From: Streptomyces sp. H27-H5
Lineage (GTDB): Bacteria > Actinomycetota > Actinomycetes > Streptomycetales > Streptomycetaceae
Direction: 5' to 3'
Length of the DNA: 64,000 nt
Assembly: GCF_026627505.1 (NCBI RefSeq)
Contig: NZ_JAPNLK010000047.1
Span: 1 to 64,000 of the forward strand
Part shown: positions 25,882 through 34,191 of the stretch, one piece after another
Layout of the letters: each line of letters starts with the position of its first letter
Position numbering within the stretch: position 1 is the first letter of the stretch
Position numbers and translations under genes: made by a program
The notes under the pieces: model-generated
Told to the model about the DNA's origin: nothing
Databases searched by the model: none
The model's input: the letters and a program-made list of their open reading frames with translations, nothing else

Positions 25882-26847
25882 ATGTCGTCGCGAAACGTGC
25901 TGGTCGTCCTCTACGACGGCGTGCAGAGCCTGGACGTGAGTGGTCCCGTGGAGGTGTTCGCCGCCGTCGCGCGCTTCCCGGACCGCCGCGGGTACGCGAT
26001 CCGCACCGTCTCCCCGGGCGGGGCGCCGGTCCGCACCAGCAGTGGCCTCACGCTCGTGCCGGACGGGGACCTGGAGAGCGCCCGGCCCGACGGGGAGACC
26101 ACCCTGCTGGTGCCCGGAGGGCGGTACACGGGTGACTTCGAACCCCGGATCACCGAGTGGCTGCGCGTGTACGGGGGTCACGCGGGGCGCCTGGTGTCGG
26201 TGTGTACGGGGGGACTGCTGCTGGCCGAGGCGGGCCTGCTGGACGGGCGCCGGGCGACGACGCACTGGATGGTGTGCGAACAGATGGCCCGGGACCATCC
26301 GGCCGTCACCGTCGAGCCGGACCCGATCTACGTGCGGGACGGACGGGTCACCACCTCGGCCGGGGTCACGGCCGGGATCGACCTCGCGCTCGCGCTGGTC
26401 GAGGAGGACCACGGGCGGGACACGGCGCTCGTGATCGCCCGGCACCTGGTGGTGTTCCTGCGCCGCCCCGGCAACCAGGCCCAGTTCAGCGCCCAACTCG
26501 CGGCGCAGACGGCTCGACGGGAGCCGTTGCGGGACGTGCAGCAGTGGATCACCGAGCACCCGGGCGAGGACCTCGGAGTGGAGGCGCTCGCGGCCCGCGC
26601 GGCCCTGTCGCCGCGGCACTTCGCGCGGGCCTTCCGGGCCGAGACGGGGGTGACCCCCGGACGGTACGTCGAGCGGGTGCGGGTGGAGCACGCGCGGCGT
26701 TTGCTGGAGGAGGGCGCGGAGGGCGTGGCGCAGATCTCGCGGGCCTGCGGCTACGGCACGCCGGAGGCGCTGCGCAGAGCCTTCGTGAAGACCCTGGGCC
26801 AGTCACCGGCCGAGTACCGCCGCCGCTTCGGCGGAGCCCCGGCGTGA
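25882..26847 (+). CDS. GlxA-type AraC-family transcriptional regulator
   Basis: 321 residues. The N-terminal 190 residues are a DJ-1/PfpI-like sensor domain (NVLVVLYDGVQSLDVSGPVE, then LVSVCTGGLLLAEAGLLDGR with a Cys at the nucleophile elbow). The C-terminal 100 residues are an AraC DNA-binding domain (ALSPRHFARAFRAETGVTPG and the second helix-turn-helix ISRACGYGTPEALRRAF). I chose the ATG at 25882 because it begins at the DJ-1 strand; an ATG at 25837 adds 15 residues. The next gene is a stand-alone DJ-1 protein of the same fold, and three 19-base repeats lie between them, so it probably controls that gene. Confidence 0.88.
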   Translation: MSSRNVLVVLYDGVQSLDVSGPVEVFAAVARFPDRRGYAIRTVSPGGAPVRTSSGLTLVPDGDLESARPDGETTLLVPGGRYTGDFEPRITEWLRVYGGHAGRLVSVCTGGLLLAEAGLLDGRRATTHWMVCEQMARDHPAVTVEPDPIYVRDGRVTTSAGVTAGIDLALALVEEDHGRDTALVIARHLVVFLRRPGNQAQFSAQLAAQTARREPLRDVQQWITEHPGEDLGVEALAARAALSPRHFARAFRAETGVTPGRYVERVRVEHARRLLEEGAEGVAQISRACGYGTPEALRRAFVKTLGQSPAEYRRRFGGAPA

Positions 26848-26900
26848 CCACGCACCACGGACGTGACCACGCGGCACGGGCGTGACCACGCGGCACCGGC
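26844..26900. repeat. Three 19-base tandem repeats between regulator and DJ-1 gene
   Basis: GTGACCACGC followed by a variable 9-base tail occurs at 26844, 26863 and 26882 with exact 19-base spacing. The first unit overlaps the regulator's stop codon and the last ends 63 bases before the DJ-1 start. AraC-family proteins bind direct repeats of about this spacing. Confidence 0.75.
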
Positions 26901-26963
26901 ACGACCCACGAGTTTGGCGGGTGCGGGACCCCGCGCCCGGACGATCACCGCTCAGGAGGAGCC

Positions 26964-27602
26964 ATGCAGATCGCCGTACTGCTCTACGACGGGTTCACCG
27001 CCCTCGACGCCATCGGACCCTTCGACACCCTCGGACGCCTCCAGGGCGCCGAGACCGTCTTCGTCTCCGAGCGCCCGGGGCCGGTGCGCACCGACAACGG
27101 GTCCCTCGCCCTCGTCTCCGACAAGTCGCTGGGCGAGGTGACCCGACCGGACATCGTCGTCGTTCCCGGCGGGCCGCACCCCGAGAAGCAGATGGGCAAC
27201 CCCGCCGTGCTCGACTGGCTGCGCGAGGTCGACGCCGGCACCACGTGGACCACCTCCGTCTGCACGGGCTCGCTCCTGTTGGCCGCGGCCGGCCTGCTCG
27301 ACGGGCGGCGGGCCGCCGGGCACTGGCTGTACCTGGACCGGTTGCCGGCGTTCGGGGCCGAGCCCACCGGGGAGCGGGTGGTCTTCGACGGGAAGTACGT
27401 GACGGCCGCCGGGGTGTCCTCCGGCATCGACATGGGGCTCACGCTGCTCGGCCGGATCGCCGGGGACGCGTTCGCGCAGACCGTGCAGTTGATGACCGAG
27501 TACGATCCGCAGCCGCCCTACGACGCCGGTTCCCCCGAGAAGGCCCCGGCCGAGATCGTCGCGATGCTGCGCGGGCTCAACGCGGCGGAGGCGTCCAGGT
27601 GA
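26964..27602 (+). CDS. DJ-1/PfpI family protein (isonitrile hydratase-like)
   Basis: 212 residues. The start is QIAVLLYDGFTALDAIGPFD with the conserved Glu replaced by Asp in this segment. The nucleophile elbow is TSVCTGSLLLAAAGLLDGRR with its Cys, then HWLYLDRLPAFGAEPTGERV and VTAAGVSSGIDMGLTLL. This is the InhA (isonitrile hydratase) subgroup, but such proteins act on varied substrates. AGGAGG lies directly before the ATG. The 3' end overlaps the convergent enoyl-CoA hydratase gene by 26 bases. Confidence 0.87.
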   Translation: MQIAVLLYDGFTALDAIGPFDTLGRLQGAETVFVSERPGPVRTDNGSLALVSDKSLGEVTRPDIVVVPGGPHPEKQMGNPAVLDWLREVDAGTTWTTSVCTGSLLLAAAGLLDGRRAAGHWLYLDRLPAFGAEPTGERVVFDGKYVTAAGVSSGIDMGLTLLGRIAGDAFAQTVQLMTEYDPQPPYDAGSPEKAPAEIVAMLRGLNAAEASR

Positions 27603-28326
27603 AGTCGGGGGTCCGACGTTCCAGGAACGCGGCCACGCCCTGCGCGGTGTCCCCGCTGCCGGCGGCCTGGGCCGACCAATGGGCGTCCCGGTCCTCGCGG
27701 CCGTTCGCGAACTCCTTCGCGGCCGCCTGGGTGAGCGCGGAGCGTGACGTCAGGGTCCGGGTGAACTCGGCGACCCGCTTGTCCAGTTCGCCGGCCGGCA
27801 GGAGTTCGTCGAGGAAGCCGGTGCGCAGCGCCCGATCGGCGTCGATCAACTCCGCCGAGAAGAGCAGGTACTTGGCCGTCGCGGGCCCCACCAGGGCGGC
27901 CAACCTCCGTGTCGAGGAGGCCGGGTAGACGATGCCGAGCTTCGCCGGGGTCACCCCGTACGAGGAGCCCTCCTCGGCGAAGCGGAGGTCGCAGGCGGCC
28001 GCCAGTTGGCTGCCGCCGCCCACGCAGAAGCCCCGGATCGCGGCGAGCGTGGGTTTGGGGAAGGCGGCCAGGGCCTCCTCGGCCGCGACGGCCAGCGCCT
28101 GCGGATCGTCGGACCCCGTCAGCGAGGAGATGTCGGCGCCCGCGCAGAAGGTCGCCCCGGCCCCGGTCAGCACGAGGACCCGTACGGCCGGGTCGGCCGC
28201 CAGGCCGGACAGCAGGTCCGGCAGGGCCCGCCACATGTCGGCCGTCATGGCGTTGCGCTTCGCGGGATGGGAGACGACGACGGTGGCGACCCCGCCGGCC
28301 ACGCTGTGAAGGAGGGCTGCGTCCAT
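27577..28326 (-). CDS. Enoyl-CoA hydratase/isomerase family protein
   Basis: 249 residues, crotonase fold. The oxyanion hole is formed by ATFCAGADISSLTG and RGFCVGGGSQLAAACDLRFA. The segment SYGVTPAKLGIVYP carries no Glu where hydratases have their second catalytic acid, so it may be an isomerase, hydrolase or decarboxylase of this superfamily. I chose the ATG at 28326. No ribosome site is visible, but TAGCAT lies about ten bases upstream, as expected for a leaderless message. The gene runs convergently into the DJ-1 gene. Confidence 0.85.
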   Translation of the reverse strand: MDAALLHSVAGGVATVVVSHPAKRNAMTADMWRALPDLLSGLAADPAVRVLVLTGAGATFCAGADISSLTGSDDPQALAVAAEEALAAFPKPTLAAIRGFCVGGGSQLAAACDLRFAEEGSSYGVTPAKLGIVYPASSTRRLAALVGPATAKYLLFSAELIDADRALRTGFLDELLPAGELDKRVAEFTRTLTSRSALTQAAAKEFANGREDRDAHWSAQAAGSGDTAQGVAAFLERRTPDFTWTPPPR

Positions 28327-28532
28327 GCGCCGGATGCTATCCCGGGCCGTCGATCCGATGATCGGGGGAGTCGGTCCGGCCCCCCCGGCTTGGCCAGGGA
28401 GGACGGGCGGGCGGCGGGGCCGGTTGCGGCGGGCGGGACGCGCGAGACGTCCGAGAAGAGCGCCTCGGGAGATCAGGAACGGTCGCAGAACTGACTCCGT
28501 CATACGCCATCGGTCAGAAAGCGTCCGATTGG

Positions 28533-28551
28533 CGCTGACTTATGGTCAGCG
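28533..28551. promoter_or_regulatory. Inverted repeat upstream of the RsbW-like gene
   Basis: CGCTGAC-TTATG-GTCAGCG is a perfect 7-base dyad about 75 bases before the ATG at 28625 and 40 before the alternative GTG. It sits in a lower-GC stretch that probably contains the promoter. Confidence 0.45.
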
Positions 28552-28624
28552 ACGCGGTGCGGACCAGGCCGGTGCCCACTCTTGACGCGTGGAGACGATC
28601 GAGCGCGAAGACGGGGGTCGGAAG

Positions 28625-29137
28625 ATGGACGACAGCGGGAACACCCCGCCGGCAGAGGGGGGTGAGCCGGAGGCTCCGGCCGACCCCCTCGCGTACGAGG
28701 GAGTGTGGCGATTCACCGCACCCGCGGTAGAAGAATCCGTTCCTCAGGCCCGCCGGGCGGTCCGGGACCTGCTCGGCCGGCAGGGGGTGCCGGCCCACCA
28801 GGACCTGGTGTACTCCCTGCTGCTGATCGTCTCCGAACTGGTGACGAACTCCGTCCGGCACGCGGCCCTGCTCTCGCCCGAGGTCGCGGTCGAGGTCGCG
28901 GTGGGCCGTGAATGGGTACGGGTGGCCGTCGAGGACAACCACCCGTACCGCCCCAAGGCCCTGGAGGCCGATTTCGGCCAGACCGGCGGACGGGGCCTGC
29001 TGCTGGTCCGGGAGATCACCCTGGAGGCCGGCGGGGTCTGCGACGTGGAGCACACCTCGACCGGCGGCAAGGTGATCTGGGCGGCGCTGCCGCTGACCGT
29101 GCCCGTCGGCCCGCCGACCCCCGCCCCGCTCGTGTGA
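28625..29137 (+). CDS. ATP-binding protein of the RsbW-type anti-sigma/kinase family
   Basis: 170 residues with a single HATPase_c fold. The N-box is LIVSELVTNSVRHAALL, the G1 box VAVEDNHPYRPKA, and the G2 box GGRGLLLVREIT. The first 35 residues are acidic and disordered. Streptomyces encodes dozens of such small kinases, which bind sigma factors or anti-anti-sigma proteins; neither partner is adjacent, so the target is unknown. I chose the ATG at 28625 (GGGGG seven bases upstream); a GTG at 28589 would add 12 residues. It is convergent with idi. Confidence 0.85.
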   Translation: MDDSGNTPPAEGGEPEAPADPLAYEGVWRFTAPAVEESVPQARRAVRDLLGRQGVPAHQDLVYSLLLIVSELVTNSVRHAALLSPEVAVEVAVGREWVRVAVEDNHPYRPKALEADFGQTGGRGLLLVREITLEAGGVCDVEHTSTGGKVIWAALPLTVPVGPPTPAPLV

Positions 29138-29160
29138 CCCACGTGCGCGGCGGGCGCCGC

Positions 29161-29182
29161 GTCCGTGCGCCGGCGCACGGAC
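29161..29182. terminator. Perfect 22-base palindrome between convergent genes
   Basis: GTCCGTGCGCC is followed immediately by its complement GGCGCACGGAC. The palindrome overlaps the idi stop by one base and follows the RsbW-like gene by 23 bases, so it is a bidirectional terminator candidate. Confidence 0.6.
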
Positions 29183-29781
29183 TACCAGCCCGCGGCGTCC
29201 CCGGTCAGCTCGCGGATCGCGGGCCGGGCCGCATCGAGCACCGTCGTGAACCACGCCGAGAACGGCGCCTCGGCATGCCGCTTCACCAACTCGTCGGCGG
29301 TGACGAACGCCGTCTCCCCGACCTCTTCCGGATCGGGCCGCAGCGCCGCCTGGGCGAGTCCCACGAACAGGTGGTTGTACTCCTGCTCCACCAGACCCGA
29401 CGCGGGGTCGGGATGGTTGTAGCGCACCGTTCCCGCCTCGGCGAGCAGCGAGGGGGACAGCCCCAACTCCTCGTGGGTGCGTCGGGCGGCGGCCGCGAAC
29501 GGCGACTCCCCGGGGTAGGGGTGACCGCAGCAGGTGTTCGACCAGACGCCGGGGGAGTGGTACTTCCCCAGGGCCCGCTGCTGCAACAGCAGCCGACCCT
29601 GCGCGTCGAAGAGGAACACCGAGAACGCGCGGTGCAACAGACCGGGGGCCTGGTGGGCGGAGAGCTTCTCCGCCGTGCCGATGGTGTTGCCGGACTCGTC
29701 GACCAGTTCGAGCATGATCGCTTCTTGAGTCCCGGTGCCGGCGGACGCGCTGTTCGCGGCGGTGGCTGGTGTGGTCGGCAT
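29182..29781 (-). CDS. idi: Isopentenyl-diphosphate delta-isomerase, type 1
   Basis: 199 residues of the Nudix-like type 1 isomerase, which interconverts IPP and DMAPP. The N-terminal motif is LLHRAFSVFLFDAQGRLLLQ. The active-site Cys lies in VWSNTCCGHPYPGES, followed by the Nudix-like AAARRTHEELGLSP, and the catalytic Glu in GLVEQEYNHLFVG. I chose the ATG at 29781 (AGGA five bases upstream); upstream in-frame starts at 29787 and 29892 are less likely. It stands alone but lies about 9 kb before the hopanoid operon, which consumes the same C5 units. Confidence 0.92.
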   Translation of the reverse strand: MPTTPATAANSASAGTGTQEAIMLELVDESGNTIGTAEKLSAHQAPGLLHRAFSVFLFDAQGRLLLQQRALGKYHSPGVWSNTCCGHPYPGESPFAAAARRTHEELGLSPSLLAEAGTVRYNHPDPASGLVEQEYNHLFVGLAQAALRPDPEEVGETAFVTADELVKRHAEAPFSAWFTTVLDAARPAIRELTGDAAGW

Positions 29782-29940
29782 ACCCATCCTTCGCTTCGGG
29801 CTTCGGCCTTCAAGTCTGCCGTACAAAAGCGGCTTGTCCCCACTTCGGACATCAGCGCATGTCCACCCCCCGTGGCGTGATAGGACCTCCACACGACGGA
29901 GGGCGGACCGCTCGGGCTCCGGCCGGGCCGGGCCGCCGCG

Positions 29941-31257
29941 TCAGATGCCGAACGGCGCCGGATACGTGATCGTGCCCGCCGGGACCGGCACGGTGTCGTC
30001 CAGCACGAGCGCCATCATCGCCTCGTCGGGGACCTCGAACGGCGCCCGGATCCCGAACCGGGACGCCGGCACGAAACCGAAGCGCGCGTAGTACGCCGGA
30101 TGCCCGAGGACGAGCACCAGCGCCTCCCCGCGACGCCGGGCGTCCGCGAGGAGCGCCCGTACGACCGCGCTGCCCGCGCCCGAGCGTTGGACCGCGGGGT
30201 CGGCCGCCACCGGGGCGAGCGCGAGCGCCGGCGTACCGGACACCTCGCAACGGGTCAGCAGGGCGTGCGCGGCCGGCGACCCGTCCGGGCGCTCGGCCAC
30301 GTACGACAGCCCCGGCAGCCAGGAGGCGTCCGCGCGCAGGGCGTCCACCAGATCCGCCTCCAGGGGGGTCTCGAACGCCGCCAGGTTGACTTCGCGCACC
30401 CCCGGGACGTCCGCCGGGGTCTCCGGGCGGGCCCGCCAGGCGCCGCCGTCCCCGGCGGTCACCGGGCGCAGCACGAAGCCCGTGTACCCGTACTCGTGCC
30501 CGTGCCGTTCCCGTACGTCGAGCTCCTCGCGCACGGCGGCGATCGCGGCGCGGGCCGGGGCGGCGGCGGTCGGGTCGTCGCAGGCGCGCACCCGCTCGCC
30601 GAGCGGGCCGTAGTACTCGGCCCAGTCGGAGTCGGGCTGGTGATGGACGCCCGACACCCGGTACCCGGCGACCTGGACGGCCGCGAGGTTGCGGGCGGTG
30701 GAGCGCAGCGGGTACTGGGGGTCCCAGAAGGCGCGTGCTCCCGCCGAGGGTTCCTCGACGGTCCACTCGCACTCCGTCATGACGAGGGCGCCGCCGGGTG
30801 CGAGCAGGCGCTTCCACGACGCGAGCGCGCGGTCGAAGCCGACGACGTAGGCCGAACCCTCGGCCCAGATGAGGTCGAAGGAGCCGTCCTCGCAGGTCAG
30901 CGCCCCCATGTCCGCGTTGACGGCGTGGACGCGGTCGCCGAGCCCGCGGGCCTCGACCGCCTCGCGGAGCTCGTCGAGGAAGCCCTCGTACAGATCGACC
31001 GCGGTCACCTCGGCGCCCGCCTCCGCGGCGAGCAGCAGGGCGCTGCGGCCGGGACCGCAGCCCAGGTCCAGGACCCGGGGGCGCTCGGGCAGCGGCCCGC
31101 ACAGGGACAGCAGGTGCCGGGTGGTCGCGTCGGAGCCGGGGGCCTGCCGGGGCAGCCGGCGGTGGAGCGTGAGGAAGGCCTCACGGAAATCGGGGTCGCC
31201 GAAGTCGGGTGGGGAAGAGGAGGAGCCGGAAGGAATGGAACCGGTGCGGTCGGTCAA
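29941..31257 (-). CDS. Fusion of SAM methyltransferase and GNAT acetyltransferase
   Basis: 438 residues. Residues 1 to about 270 are a class I methyltransferase (motif I RVLDLGCGPGRSALLLAAEA, VTAVDLYEGFLDEL, and FDLIWAEGSAYVVGF). Residues 275-438 are a GNAT domain (RPETPADVPGVREVNLAAFE, the CoA loop VQRSGAGSAVVRALLADARR, and GHPAYYARFGFVPASRFGI). The GNAT part matches the YhbS-like subgroup. Two domains in one frame suggest that one small molecule or protein is both methylated and acetylated, or that one domain delivers substrate. The TTG start has GAGGG six bases upstream. Confidence 0.85.
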   Translation of the reverse strand: MTDRTGSIPSGSSSSPPDFGDPDFREAFLTLHRRLPRQAPGSDATTRHLLSLCGPLPERPRVLDLGCGPGRSALLLAAEAGAEVTAVDLYEGFLDELREAVEARGLGDRVHAVNADMGALTCEDGSFDLIWAEGSAYVVGFDRALASWKRLLAPGGALVMTECEWTVEEPSAGARAFWDPQYPLRSTARNLAAVQVAGYRVSGVHHQPDSDWAEYYGPLGERVRACDDPTAAAPARAAIAAVREELDVRERHGHEYGYTGFVLRPVTAGDGGAWRARPETPADVPGVREVNLAAFETPLEADLVDALRADASWLPGLSYVAERPDGSPAAHALLTRCEVSGTPALALAPVAADPAVQRSGAGSAVVRALLADARRRGEALVLVLGHPAYYARFGFVPASRFGIRAPFEVPDEAMMALVLDDTVPVPAGTITYPAPFGI

Positions 31258-31307
31258 CGTGAACCCTCGGAAGCGGGGGCTCCGGCCGACGGGGCCGATC
31301 GGGGTGA

Positions 31308-31391
31308 TCAGGCCTGGCCGGACGCCCGGAGGAAGACGGGGATGTGTCGGAGCGCGTCGCTGCCCGTGGCGGCGACCTCTGCGACGGTCAT
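31308..31391 (-). CDS. Possible 27-residue peptide upstream of the methyltransferase-GNAT gene
   Basis: MTVAEVAATGSDALRHIPVF plus seven residues, ending RASGQA. The ATG has GAGGTGGG a few bases upstream, and the peptide is neither Arg- nor Pro-biased as antisense frames here are. It ends 50 bases before the TTG of the fusion gene on the same strand. It could be a leader peptide or a small stand-alone peptide. No precursor-peptide family is recognised. Confidence 0.35.
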   Translation of the reverse strand: MTVAEVAATGSDALRHIPVFLRASGQA

Positions 31392-31660
31392 CAACCCACC
31401 TCTTTCTCGTCCGGTTCCGGTCGGGACGTGTGCGCGAGAGCTGTACACGTCTGCGAGAACCCTAACAGTCACGCGGTTTGTGATCCCCGAGCCTTCTCGT
31501 CGATGATGATCGTCACAGGGCCTCCAAGCCCGGGAACATTCGGCTTGTCGGAGCGCAAACGGGTGGTGAACCCCCGCTTCCATTCATCCGATAGCCTCTG
31601 CCGACGTGCCGCCGCCCCACGTGGCGGCCGTCCCGTGTTCGCTGCAAGGAGTGGGTTCGA

Positions 31661-33442
31661 CTGCCGACCGTCATCCTCACCGGCCTGCCGGTCCCCGGAT
31701 CGCCGCTCGCCGACGAGCTGCGCACGTTGGGCTTCGACGTCCGCTCCGTCACCAGGCCCGAGGACACCGCCACCGCGCTGGCCGACGTACCGGCCGAGCA
31801 GCGGGTGGCCGTCGTCGACAGCGCGTTCGTCGGGCACGTGCACGCCCTGCGGCTCGCGCTCACGGACCCGCGCTTCGACGCCTGCGCCGTGACCGGCGCC
31901 TTCGCCGTCCAGTCCGGTGCCCGCGCCGCCCTGGACCTGGCCGCGGCCCTCCCCGAGGACGGCGCCGGCCCCTACCCCGACCGGCTCGCCGCCGCGGTCG
32001 AGGCCGCCGGGATCCCCGTACAGCGGCCCGAACTCGGCACCCTGGTCGCCGCCGTCCCCGCCACCGGGCCGGAGCGCGCGAGCGCCGTCGCCGCCGTCGC
32101 CGCCGTGGACGACGAGGCCGTGCGCCTGCGGACCGCCGTGAAGTCCCGCGACGGGTTCTTCACCACCTTCTTCATCAGCCCGTACTCGCGCCACGTCGCC
32201 CGCTGGTGCGCGCGCCGCGGCCTGACCCCCAACCAGGTCACCACCGCCTCGCTGCTCACCGCGCTCGTCGCGGCCGGCTGCGCGGCCACCGGCGACCGCT
32301 GGGGCTACGTCGCGGCCGGTGTGCTGCTCCTCCTCTCCTTCGTACTGGACTGCGCGGACGGGCAGCTCGCCCGCTACTCCCTCCAGTACTCGACGCTGGG
32401 CGCCTGGCTCGACGCGACCTTCGACCGCGCGAAGGAGTACTCCTTCTACGCGGGCCTCGCGCTCGGCGCGGCCAGGAACGGCGACGACGTCTGGGCCCTG
32501 GCCCTCGGCTCGATGATCCTGATGACCTGCCGGCACATCGTCGACTTCTCCTTCAACGAGGCGAACCACGACGCCACGGCGAACACGAGCCCCACCGCCG
32601 CCCTCTCCGACCGGCTCGACAGCGTCGGCTGGACGGTCTGGGTCCGCCGGATGATCATCCTGCCGATCGGCGAGCGCTGGGCGATGATCGCCGTGCTGAC
32701 CGCCGTCACCACCCCCCGGATCGTCTTCTACGCCCTGCTCATCGGCTGTGCCTTCGGCGCGCTGTACACCACCGCGGGCCGCGTGCTGCGCTCGCTGACC
32801 CGCAAGGCGAAGCGCACCGACCGCGCCGCGCAGGCGCTGGCCGACCTCGCCGACTCGGGCCCGATCGCGACCCTCACCGGCCGCATCGTCGGCCGGATGG
32901 CGCCCGGCGCCGGCATCGCCGCCGCCCTCGTCGGCTCGGTCGCGCTGCTGTGGGCGGCCTGGGCGTACGAGTTCGGTGCCCGTCAGGTCGTGATCGCCGC
33001 CCTCTTCTACGCGGTCCTCGCCGGTGCCGCCGTCGCCCGCCCCCTCAAGGGCGCCCTCGACTGGCTCGTCCCGCCCGTCTTCCGGGCCGCCGAGTACACC
33101 ACCGTCTTGATCCTCGCGGCCAAGGCGGATGTCCCGGGAGCCCTCCCGGCGGCATTCGGACTGGTCGCGGCGGTCGCCTACCATCACTACGACACGGTCT
33201 ACCGCATCCGCGGTGGCACCGGGGCGCCCCCGCACTGGCTGGTGCGGACGATCGGCGGGCACGAGGGCCGGGTGCTGCTCACCGCGGCACTGGCCGCCGT
33301 CCTGGCCGAGCGCCCCGCGGACTTCCCCGTCGCGCTCACGGCCATGGCCGTGTTCGTGGCACTCGTGGTGCTCTCGGAGAGCATCCGGTTCTGGGTCTCC
33401 TCCGGAGCACCCGCCGTACATGACGAAGGAGAACCAGCATGA
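31661..33442 (+). CDS. CDP-alcohol phosphotransferase with N-terminal extension (DUF5941-type), probable CTG start
   Basis: 593 residues. The first 150 form a Rossmann-like region (VILTGLPVPGSPLADELRTL, VAVVDSAFVGHVHALRLAL), possibly a degenerate nucleotidyltransferase. The membrane domain then carries a complete CDP-alcohol site: DCADGQLARYSLQYS followed by TLGAWLDATFDRAKEY, with all four Asp. About eight membrane helices follow. The first standard start, a TTG at 31727, has no ribosome site and removes the first strand. A CTG at 31661 has AAGGAG nine bases upstream, so I use it. It transfers a phospho-alcohol from CDP-alcohol to an unknown acceptor. It overlaps the cytidylyltransferase gene (ATGA). 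Confidence 0.85.
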   Translation: MPTVILTGLPVPGSPLADELRTLGFDVRSVTRPEDTATALADVPAEQRVAVVDSAFVGHVHALRLALTDPRFDACAVTGAFAVQSGARAALDLAAALPEDGAGPYPDRLAAAVEAAGIPVQRPELGTLVAAVPATGPERASAVAAVAAVDDEAVRLRTAVKSRDGFFTTFFISPYSRHVARWCARRGLTPNQVTTASLLTALVAAGCAATGDRWGYVAAGVLLLLSFVLDCADGQLARYSLQYSTLGAWLDATFDRAKEYSFYAGLALGAARNGDDVWALALGSMILMTCRHIVDFSFNEANHDATANTSPTAALSDRLDSVGWTVWVRRMIILPIGERWAMIAVLTAVTTPRIVFYALLIGCAFGALYTTAGRVLRSLTRKAKRTDRAAQALADLADSGPIATLTGRIVGRMAPGAGIAAALVGSVALLWAAWAYEFGARQVVIAALFYAVLAGAAVARPLKGALDWLVPPVFRAAEYTTVLILAAKADVPGALPAAFGLVAAVAYHHYDTVYRIRGGTGAPPHWLVRTIGGHEGRVLLTAALAAVLAERPADFPVALTAMAVFVALVVLSESIRFWVSSGAPAVHDEGEPA

Positions 33443-34191
33443 TCGGCCTTGTACTCGCTGCCGGTGCCGGACGCCGTCTGCGTCCCTACACCGACACCCT
33501 GCCCAAGGCCCTCGTGCCCGTCGGTCCCGAGGGGGACGAGGAGAGCCTGACCGTCCTCGACCTGACCCTCGGCAACTTCGCCGAGGTCGGACTGACCGAG
33601 GTCGCGATCGTCGTCGGCTACCGCAAGGAGGCCGTGTACGAGCGCCGCGAGGCCCTGGAGGCCAAGTACGGCGTCAAGATCACGCTGATCGACAACGACA
33701 AGGCCGAGGAGTGGAACAACGCCTACTCCCTGTGGTGCGCGCGTGAGGTCCTCAAGCGCGGCGTGATCCTCGCCAACGGCGACACCGTCCACCCGGTCTC
33801 CGTCGAGAAGACCCTGCTGGCCGCCCGCGGCCAGGGCCAGAAGATCATCCTCGCCCTCGACACGGTCAAGCAGCTGGCCGACGAGGAGATGAAGGTCATC
33901 ACCGCCGACGGCCAGGGCGTGCGCAGGATCACCAAGCTCATGGAGCCGTCGGAGGCGACCGGCGAGTACATCGGCGTCACCCTGATCGAGCCGGAAGCCG
34001 CCGAGGAGCTGGCGCAGGCGCTCCAGACCACCTTCGAGCGCGACCCCGACCTCTACTACGAGGACGGCTACCAGCAGCTCGTCAACGACGGTTTCACCAT
34101 CGACGTGGCCCCCATCGGCGACGTCAAGTGGGTCGAGATCGACAACCACGACGACCTCGCCAAGGGCCGGACCATCGCATGCCAGTACTGA
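33439..34191 (+). CDS. Nucleotidyltransferase (phosphocholine/polyol-phosphate cytidylyltransferase-like)
   Basis: 250 residues, single NTP-transferase domain. The nucleotide loop is GLVLAAGAGRRLRPYTDTLP with the Lys in PKALVPVG. The metal Asp is in RGVILANGDTVHP, and the acceptor-side segment is GVRRITKLMEPSEATGEYIG. The short length and NGD motif fit enzymes making CDP-choline or CDP-polyols from CTP. Its ATG overlaps the stop of a CDP-alcohol phosphotransferase, and the next gene is a glycerol-1-phosphate dehydrogenase-like enzyme, so CDP-glycerol (or another CDP-polyol) is the most economical product. Confidence 0.87.
   Translation: MIGLVLAAGAGRRLRPYTDTLPKALVPVGPEGDEESLTVLDLTLGNFAEVGLTEVAIVVGYRKEAVYERREALEAKYGVKITLIDNDKAEEWNNAYSLWCAREVLKRGVILANGDTVHPVSVEKTLLAARGQGQKIILALDTVKQLADEEMKVITADGQGVRRITKLMEPSEATGEYIGVTLIEPEAAEELAQALQTTFERDPDLYYEDGYQQLVNDGFTIDVAPIGDVKWVEIDNHDDLAKGRTIACQY

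Noticed and set aside
28589..28624. GTG at 28589 as start of the RsbW-like gene
   Set aside because: Weaker ribosome site; the added residues are not part of the ATPase fold. Kept only as an alternative.
31640..31670. GTGGGTTCGACTGCCGAC, resembling a tRNA T-arm
   Set aside because: No acceptor stem, D-arm or anticodon arm can be folded around it. It overlaps the ribosome site and start of the CDP-alcohol phosphotransferase.
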